In this document: piece after piece, positions 14,580-18,534 of the stretch
Layout of the letters: the number at the start of each line of letters is the position of its first letter
Position numbering within the stretch: position 1 is the stretch's first letter
NCBI GenBank assembly: GCA_014859615.1
Contig: JACUTX010000033.1
Span: forward strand, 1-18,534
DNA from: Desulfuromonadales bacterium
GTDB taxonomy: Bacteria; Desulfobacterota; Desulfuromonadia; Desulfuromonadales; UBA2294
Direction: 5' to 3'
Length of the DNA: 18,534 nucleotides
Position numbers and translations under genes: made by a program
Notes under the pieces: model-generated
Databases searched by the model: none
What the model was told of the DNA's origin: nothing
What the model saw: only the letters and a program-made list of their open reading frames with translations

Positions 14580-15202
14580 TCAAACAGTGGGGGCTCTGGC
14601 AGCGGCTCCGTTTCGACCCTGTCATTGAGGGCGACTTCGAGCCGCTCCCAGAGATCATCAAACCCTTCCCGGGAGAGTGCCGAAAAGAGCGTAAACGCCC
14701 CCGGATCGATACCGGTCACCTCGGCGATCTCCTTGAGATGTTTCTGACGCTGACTCCGGTTAACCTTATCGATCTTGGTGATCACCGGGATGGTCGGGAC
14801 ACCAAACTCTTCGAGCCAATCGAGCAGTTGGATATCCTCACTGCGCGGGGTGCGGCGGATATCGTACAGCATCACCACCGCCGCCAGACTTTTACGTTCC
14901 TGCAGATAGGTTCGAATCATCGGCCCCCAGGCCTTTTTTACCGATAGCGGCACTTTGGCAAAACCGTACCCCGGCAGATCGACCAGCAGGAACTCCTCGT
15001 TGATATTAAAAAAATTAAGCATCTGTGTCCGCCCCGGGGTGGATGAAGTCCGCACCAGGCTTTTGCGATTGAGGAGCTTGTTGATCATCGAACTCTTCCC
15101 GACATTACTCCGCCCGGCAAAAGCGATCTCCGGAAAAGTCTCCGCCGGATAATTTGCTGGTTTGGTGGCACTGGTCATATAGATGGCGGTTTTGACATGC
15201 AT
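14576..15202 (-). CDS. engB: Ribosome biogenesis GTP-binding protein EngB (YsxC/YihA)
   Basis: A small cytoplasmic GTPase needed for large ribosomal subunit assembly. The 208-residue protein has G1 AGRSNVGKSS (29-38), G3 DLPGYG near residue 77 and G4 ITKIDK near residue 143, with the PNYPAETFPEIA-type N-terminus typical of EngB (ANYPAETFPEIAFAG here). I used the ATG at 15202, which follows GAAGGGGA; the frame is open 19 codons further to 15259 with a poorer start. It has no functional link to the B12 genes and simply precedes the cobO operon on the same strand. No terminator is visible between its stop and riboswitch A, so some read-through is possible. Confidence 0.94.
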   Translation of the reverse strand: MHVKTAIYMTSATKPANYPAETFPEIAFAGRSNVGKSSMINKLLNRKSLVRTSSTPGRTQMLNFFNINEEFLLVDLPGYGFAKVPLSVKKAWGPMIRTYLQERKSLAAVVMLYDIRRTPRSEDIQLLDWLEEFGVPTIPVITKIDKVNRSQRQKHLKEIAEVTGIDPGAFTLFSALSREGFDDLWERLEVALNDRVETEPLPEPPLFD

Positions 15203-15316
15203 CAGACGTCCCCTTCGTACGGTTTCAGATCGCAAGCTTAAAAGCTTTGGAAAGAGCATCAGATTAGCACAGCTTGCAGCAGGACGAAACTCTCATATTT
15301 ATCTCACCGGATAAAC

Positions 15317-15344
15317 TTGAGAACTGTAGTAAATGTGTTATAAA
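15317..15344 (+). promoter_or_regulatory. Sigma-70-like promoter for the ferritin gene
   Basis: TTGAGA (15317-15322) is separated by 16 bases from TATAAA (15339-15344), about 60 bases before the ferritin start. I see no obvious Fur-type palindrome (GATAAT repeats) overlapping it. The match is good by eye only. Confidence 0.5.
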
Positions 15345-15406
15345 GAACCATCAACCAACAGATATGCAAGGGTGCCGAACTGGCATTCATACCAAGGAGA
15401 GAATCA

Positions 15407-15922
15407 ATGCTGACACCGAAACTTGAAAAAGCACTCAACGAGCAGATTAAATATGAATGGTTTTCCGCCTATCTCTATATGGCGATCGCCGGTTACTTTG
15501 AAAACGACGATCTCCCCGGTTTCGCCAACTGGATGCGAGTGCAGGCCAAGGAAGAACTGGCACACGGTCAGATCATGTTTGATTTTATCTGTGAAACCGG
15601 CGGCCGTACCAACCTGCTGCCGGTCGATGCCCCGAAAAATGACTATTCATCGGCGCTCAACGCCTTCGAATACAGTCTCGAACATGAAAATTTCGTCACC
15701 GGCCGGATCAACACGCTGATGGCGCTGGCCAAATCCGAAGGGGATCACGCCGCCGAAATCTTCCTGCAGTGGTTCGTCACCGAGCAGATCGAGGAAGAGG
15801 CCAACTTCGGCCTGCTGGTGAAAAAACTCAAGCGGATCGGCGATGACGGTAACGGCCTCCTCCGCCTCGACGAAGAGCTCGCAACCCGGGTCTTCGTACC
15901 GCCAGCACAGCTGGCCGTGTAA
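15407..15922 (+). CDS. ftnA: Bacterial ferritin FtnA, non-haem
   Basis: Forms a 24-subunit shell that oxidises Fe2+ and stores iron as a ferric mineral. The 171-residue protein keeps every ferroxidase ligand at the numbering of E. coli FtnA: Glu17, Glu50, His53, Glu94, Gln127 and Glu130. The fold signature YEWFSAYLYMAIA is at 16-28 and EELAHG at 49-54. No haem-ligating Met52 of bacterioferritin is present (Ala52). AAGGAGA precedes the ATG at a good distance, and a strong terminator follows at 15944. It is a single-gene unit, divergent from engB and convergent with the hemerythrin gene, and belongs functionally with the other iron/oxygen genes to its right. Confidence 0.95.
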   Translation: MLTPKLEKALNEQIKYEWFSAYLYMAIAGYFENDDLPGFANWMRVQAKEELAHGQIMFDFICETGGRTNLLPVDAPKNDYSSALNAFEYSLEHENFVTGRINTLMALAKSEGDHAAEIFLQWFVTEQIEEEANFGLLVKKLKRIGDDGNGLLRLDEELATRVFVPPAQLAV

Positions 15923-15943
15923 TCCCTGTTTAGCCTTAAATTC

Positions 15944-15981
15944 AAAACGGGGCAGACTCAAACAGTCTGCCCCGTTTTTTT
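15944..15981 (+). terminator. Bidirectional intrinsic terminator between ferritin and hemerythrin genes
   Basis: ACGGGGCAGACT and AGTCTGCCCCGT form a perfect 12-base-pair stem with a five-base loop, followed by seven T residues on the plus strand. On the minus strand the same stem is followed by TTTT, so it can also end the convergent hemerythrin transcript. Confidence 0.93.
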
Positions 15982-16028
15982 GATGACATCTCCCGAGACA
16001 GGCATCGACTACTAACAAGAACATCATA

Positions 16029-16583
16029 TCAAGCCGCGAGCTGCCGTTCATACCGCTCAACCCGTTCTCGATATCTCTCTTCCAGGCCCGACATCCGCTC
16101 CCCGACTTCGGCGTAAGCGGCGACCAGCAGATCACGCCCCTCCTCCGGCAACACCCGTTCGGCCAGGGGATAAAGAATTTTATCTTCTTTGTCGATATGA
16201 CCGCGCAGCAAAGCGGCATACCCTTTGGCGTTTTCGGCAATCCCCGGGATCTGCCCGATCTCACCACTCAGCGCTTTTTGCGCCGCCTCTTCCATGTTTC
16301 GGACAAAGCTGCGCCCCTGATCGTGCTCCATCAGCATCGCTTCGATCGGAGACTGCTTCGCTGGCATGCCGTTGGCGACGAGCGCACTAAAAAGGAGATC
16401 CTCCTCTTTGGCATGGTGAAAACGATCGGCATAGTTGCGAATAAATTCGACGGCGTCGAGATAAAATTGCCAATCGCGAAAACCCCCCTGCTCCATCAGT
16501 TCTGTATTTTTTTCGACCAGCGTGATCATCCGCAGAATCAACTTATGTTCATCAACCATTACTTGGGTAATATCGGTCTTCAT
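16029..16583 (-). CDS. Hemerythrin-domain diiron protein, RIC/YtfE-like
   Basis: A 184-residue four-helix protein with a complete hemerythrin-type diiron ligand set: His13, His57-x3-Glu61 (HHAKEED), His87 (MEHD) and His129-x3-Glu133 (HIDKED). The spacing parallels the hemerythrin domain of RIC/YtfE/ScdA, the protein that repairs iron-sulfur clusters damaged by nitric oxide or peroxide. RIC's N-terminal Cys domain is absent here and a small Cys protein is encoded 14 bases upstream in the same operon. The C-terminal 40 residues are charged and helical. AAAGGAGGT is a strong ribosome site. Oxygen or nitric oxide sensing or storage are alternatives; the exact role is not provable from sequence. 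Confidence 0.85.
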   Translation of the reverse strand: MKTDITQVMVDEHKLILRMITLVEKNTELMEQGGFRDWQFYLDAVEFIRNYADRFHHAKEEDLLFSALVANGMPAKQSPIEAMLMEHDQGRSFVRNMEEAAQKALSGEIGQIPGIAENAKGYAALLRGHIDKEDKILYPLAERVLPEEGRDLLVAAYAEVGERMSGLEERYRERVERYERQLAA

Positions 16584-16597
16584 TACCTGAACCTCCT

Positions 16598-16822
16598 TTA
16601 ACCCGCACTGTTTTTGTTAAGATAGGCGACGATTTCCTCTTCGATTTTCAATTCGGCCTCATCGCCGAGGGAATGAATGGAAACCACATCTTTAACCAGA
16701 CAGATTCCGACCCCGCAGTCGACGCAGCCGATATCGTATTTTTGCAGAATCTCGCCGATGCGCGGATGTTGTTCCAGCACCTTGTTAATCGCCTGCTCGC
16801 CAATTTCAATCGGTAGTTTCAT
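16598..16822 (-). CDS. Small Cys-rich protein (DUF1858 / ScdA N-terminal-like)
   Basis: A 74-residue protein with two helical halves around a Cys motif, GCVDCGVGIC (Cys33, Cys36 and Cys41, CX2CX4C). The first part, KVLEQHPRIGEILQKYDIGC, resembles the DUF1858 and DUF542 (ScdA_N) domains, where a short helix ends in a Gly-Cys pair. Such domains form the N-terminus of RIC proteins or stand alone in anaerobes. It is the first gene of a two-gene operon with the hemerythrin protein, whose ribosome site overlaps its stop codon region. GAGAGGA precedes its ATG. A metal or cluster-binding, or thiol-transfer role is inferred; no activity is established by sequence. Confidence 0.7.
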   Translation of the reverse strand: MKLPIEIGEQAINKVLEQHPRIGEILQKYDIGCVDCGVGICLVKDVVSIHSLGDEAELKIEEEIVAYLNKNSAG

Positions 16823-16896
16823 CGTTTAAAATCCTCTCTCACTCTCTTTTTGTTATGGGCAGGGTACCCGTCTAGCAAAATTAAAAACATGACACA

Positions 16897-16920
16897 GGTC
16901 AAAAGAAGACCGAAATGGTC
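16897..16920. promoter_or_regulatory. Operator-like cluster of GGTC/GACC half-sites between divergent genes
   Basis: GGTC at 16897-16900, GACC at 16908-16911 and GGTC at 16917-16920 alternate in orientation at 11- and 9-base steps, i.e. about one helical turn each. The outer two are direct repeats GGTCAAA at exactly 20 bases. They lie between the divergent small-Cys/hemerythrin operon and the ferritin-like gene, so a shared regulator is plausible. No known consensus is claimed. Confidence 0.4.
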
Positions 16921-16977
16921 AAATTTTTCAGATTGCCTCTCTCTTCGCCTGACAGGATATTCTGCTGGCACATTCAG

Positions 16978-17005
16978 TTGACAAAAATCTCCTGTTCGTT
17001 ACAAT
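16978..17005 (+). promoter_or_regulatory. Strong sigma-70-like promoter for the ferritin-like gene
   Basis: A perfect TTGACA (16978-16983), 16 bases of spacer and TACAAT (17000-17005) lie about 60 bases before the ATG at 17066. AAAAAGGAGAGA provides a good ribosome site. This is one of the clearest promoters in the window. Confidence 0.75.
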
Positions 17006-17065
17006 GAGCGGACAAAATTAAGTTCAATTCAAGCTACTGCTGCTTTAAAAAGGAGAGACAATCGT

Positions 17066-17551
17066 ATGAGTTCAAATATTACTGATGCAATCAAGCGTTC
17101 CATGCTGACGGAAAAGAGCGCAATGGATTTTTATGATAGCTGTGCTTCACTCATGAAAAATACCGCTGCTCGCAAAACCTTTGAGCTGCTCGCTCGTGAA
17201 GAGCGTGAACATGCCGAATCTTTTTTTCAGATTTACGATGGAGACGACCTCGACAGCTTCGACGAATTCATGTTGACCAAAGGTGATTCGGAGTGGCTCA
17301 GCGAGCTGGAAAAATTGGCGCTGCCAAATATGGACGAGCGCAAGGCGATGGAACTGGCCATGGAAAAAGAGCAGCAGCTCGAAAAACATCTGCGCGCTAT
17401 GGCTGCAAAAATCGACGATGCCGATGTCAAGGCGGTTTACGAGGCGAATGCCAAATCGACTCACAACCATTACGTCATGATCGAATCCGAGTACGCGCGT
17501 CTGATGGGGATGGTGCACGAAACGGATATTGACACCTTCGTGCGCGAGTAG
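17066..17551 (+). CDS. Rubrerythrin-like ferritin-fold protein without rubredoxin domain
   Basis: A 161-residue helical protein of the rubrerythrin/ferritin-like superfamily. Glu16 on the first helix, Glu46-x2-His49 (EREH) on the second, and Glu100/Glu102 on the third match the diiron pattern. The fourth helix reads AKSTHNHYVMIESEY, where rubrerythrins usually carry an E-x-x-H pair, so one carboxylate ligand appears replaced. There is no C-terminal CXXC rubredoxin domain, so it could not work as a classical NADH-linked peroxidase by itself. It may detoxify peroxide with outside electrons, or be a diverged iron-binding or structural protein. It has its own promoter and sits divergent from the hemerythrin operon. 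Confidence 0.8.
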   Translation: MSSNITDAIKRSMLTEKSAMDFYDSCASLMKNTAARKTFELLAREEREHAESFFQIYDGDDLDSFDEFMLTKGDSEWLSELEKLALPNMDERKAMELAMEKEQQLEKHLRAMAAKIDDADVKAVYEANAKSTHNHYVMIESEYARLMGMVHETDIDTFVRE

Positions 17552-17585
17552 GTTTGAACTGAAAGTTTAAAAAAGGCAGGATGGT

Positions 17586-17744
17586 ATTATTTTCGGCTTC
17601 GGGATTCTGTTCGCCCCGCTGATTACCCTGCTTCTGGTCCTCTGCCCCTACTCGATGATCGAGGATGCCAAGGCGTGGGTGAGCCCGGCGAACAGTAAAG
17701 AGGCGGCAAAAAATAAAACAATGACAAAAACTTTCGTCTCTTAA
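17586..17744 (+). pseudogene. Possible decayed or frameshifted small membrane-protein frame
   Basis: From 17586 an open frame of 52 codons reads IIFGFGILFAPLITLLLVLC, a typical single membrane helix, and then a charged tail (MIEDAKAWVSPANSKEAAKN) up to TAA at 17742-17744. No ATG, GTG or TTG exists between the upstream in-frame stop and the helix. An ATG at 17581 is in another frame and gives only about 13 codons. A single-base indel near 17581-17586 would join that ATG and the GGCAGG site to the frame. It could be a frameshifted gene, a sequence error, a non-standard ATT start, or chance. I do not recognise the family. Confidence 0.3.
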
Positions 17745-17752
17745 AGAGACGA
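17734..17752 (+). terminator. Probable terminator after the ferritin-like gene
   Basis: TCGTCTCTT and AAGAGACGA form a nine-base-pair inverted repeat around a single A, followed by TTTTC. In practice the tip would open to a small loop. It is a plausible, moderately weak plus-strand terminator, and the stop codon of the small membrane frame lies inside it. Confidence 0.5.
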
Positions 17753-17762
17753 TTTTCAAACC

Positions 17763-17802
17763 AAAAAAAAAAGGACCCCGCGGAAAACCGCAGGGTCCTT
17801 TT
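17763..17802 (-). terminator. Strong intrinsic terminator of the cold-shock gene (bidirectional)
   Basis: AAGGACCC-c-GCGG and CCGC-a-GGGTCCTT form a long stem with an AAAA loop. The minus-strand RNA ends in ten U residues (17763-17772), a classic strong terminator for the cold-shock gene. The plus strand has TTTT after the stem and could also terminate. Confidence 0.93.
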
Positions 17803-17826
17803 CAAATTCAAGCGTAAAAAAACTGC

Positions 17827-18027
17827 TTAGATTTTCTGCACGTTAGCAGACTGCGGGCCCTTAGGACCTTCAGTCACGTCAAAGCTGACGCGCTCGCCTT
17901 CAGCCAGTGACTTGAAACCGTCACCAGTGATAGCCGAAAAATGGACGAATACGTCCGGACCATTGTCCTGCTCGATAAAACCGAAACCCTTTGCGTCGTT
18001 GAACCACTTCACAGTACCTTCTGCCAT
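17827..18027 (-). CDS. csp: Cold-shock domain protein, CspA family
   Basis: A 66-residue single cold-shock domain (five-stranded OB fold) that binds single-stranded RNA or DNA and acts as an RNA chaperone. The two RNA-binding motifs are clear: RNP1 KGFGFI (residues 13-18) and RNP2 VFVHF (26-30), after the usual MAEGTVKWFNDA start. Length is exactly the family norm. GAGGAAAA precedes the ATG, and a strong terminator follows. Whether it is cold-induced or constitutive cannot be told; the possible long AT-rich leader upstream would fit post-transcriptional control. Confidence 0.96.
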   Translation of the reverse strand: MAEGTVKWFNDAKGFGFIEQDNGPDVFVHFSAITGDGFKSLAEGERVSFDVTEGPKGPQSANVQKI

Positions 18028-18534
18028 GATCTTTTCCTCTGGCTCCCTTTAATGTAGGAGTCCGTTTCTTGTGCAAGCCTCAGATGCTAAAACCAAAAAA
18101 TCACGCAACCATATTGGCATGCGCGACCTGTTCCCCTACATTTTGATAATGGAACAACAGCATCAGCCACCTGCACAAAGCTAAATAATATTTGAAACAT
18201 TACACAGCAAATATTTCGAATGCAAGACTTTTTTATCAAAAAATATTTTTTTAGCTCAAAAAAACAAAAAAGAGAGCTCATCCCGACAAAATTTCCCCCG
18301 GTCTTTATCCATAGATGAGCATATTTTCTGATTCTATCTGGTTCTGACCACAAGATATTGCTCTTTCGGCAGACAGTGTAAGTTCGAAATAATTTTGATG
18401 TATCGCCCCTTTTTAAACGACTTTTTTCACAACGCTCTATCCGCATAACCACTCCCAATCGCTGAAAAAGGGGGCTTAAGATTGAGCCCTGGAACTTTCT
18501 GACCGATCCAGGCATGGATCGAAGATTCGAATAG
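18028..18534. other. AT-rich non-coding region upstream of the cold-shock gene
   Basis: About 500 bases, clearly richer in A and T than the rest of the window, with no gene I can support. The nearest 80-190 bases probably form the 5' leader of the cold-shock mRNA. Small inverted repeats occur near the right edge (GGGCT...AGCCC at about 18472-18489 and GATCCA-GGCA-TGGATC at about 18507-18522), of unknown meaning. A 142-codon open frame on the minus strand here has no recognisable features and is Cys- and Phe-rich in a way that suggests chance. Confidence 0.6.
18197..18225 (-). promoter_or_regulatory. Candidate promoter for the cold-shock gene with a long leader
   Basis: On the minus strand TTGCAT (18220-18225), 17 bases of spacer and TAATGT (18197-18202) form a promoter-like pair in AT-rich DNA. 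It would give a leader of about 160 bases, similar to that of E. coli cspA. Other AT-rich pairings exist here, so this is tentative. Confidence 0.3.

Noticed and set aside
18087..18515. 142-codon minus-strand open frame at the right end
   Set aside because: It lies in AT-rich DNA directly upstream of the cold-shock gene, has no good ribosome site or motif, and its composition looks random. It also overlaps the likely csp leader.
1..18534. CRISPR arrays, insertion sequences, tRNA or rRNA genes, attachment sites
   Set aside because: Reading both strands, I saw no regularly spaced repeats, transposase motifs, cloverleaf-like segments or rRNA signatures. The frequent CGATC words are scattered and look like codon bias.

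Overview
The window reads as a chromosomal segment from an anaerobic or microaerobic bacterium. The best fit is a Desulfuromonadales-type (Geobacter/Pelobacter/Desulfuromonas-like) member of the former Deltaproteobacteria. This is inferred from the anaerobic (cobalt-early) corrin genes, a small CbiX chelatase, a fused CbiET, a ThiC-like benzimidazole synthase (BzaF type) inside the B12 cluster, and an adjacent set of diiron proteins typical of anaerobes coping with oxygen. No species can be named from sequence alone.

Left and centre (1-14575, all on the minus strand, so transcription runs right to left): a cobamide biosynthesis supercluster in two blocks, each preceded by a cobalamin riboswitch with a visible intrinsic terminator. 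The upstream block (riboswitch 14357-14536, promoter overlapping the engB stop codon) is cobO-cobU-cobT-cobS-cobC-cbiA-bzaF. These genes cover adenosylation, a,c-diamidation, nucleotide-loop assembly and the lower ligand. The downstream block (riboswitch 7706-7857) is cbiX-cbiC-cbiM-cbiN-cbiQ-cbiO-cbiD-cbiET-cbiL-cbiF. These genes cover cobalt uptake, cobalt insertion and corrin-ring contraction and methylation. cbiF runs off the left edge a few residues before its expected end. Many junctions are ATGA or TGATG overlaps, pointing to translational coupling. cbiG, cbiH, cbiJ, cbiP and cbiB are not in the window.

Right (14576-18534): engB (minus), then iron/oxygen-stress genes. These are a ferritin (plus), a two-gene minus-strand operon of a small Cys-rich protein and a hemerythrin-domain protein that together resemble a split RIC/YtfE/ScdA iron-sulfur repair protein, and a divergent rubrerythrin-like ferritin-fold protein (plus). 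A possible decayed small membrane-protein frame follows, then a cold-shock protein (minus) with a bidirectional terminator. The last 500 bases are AT-rich with no gene I can support.

Together, the two B12 blocks appear to encode much of a cobamide pathway under end-product control, probably with a 5-hydroxybenzimidazole-type lower ligand made without oxygen. The right-hand genes store iron and handle oxygen or nitrosative stress. I see no CRISPR array, insertion sequence, tRNA, rRNA or prophage.
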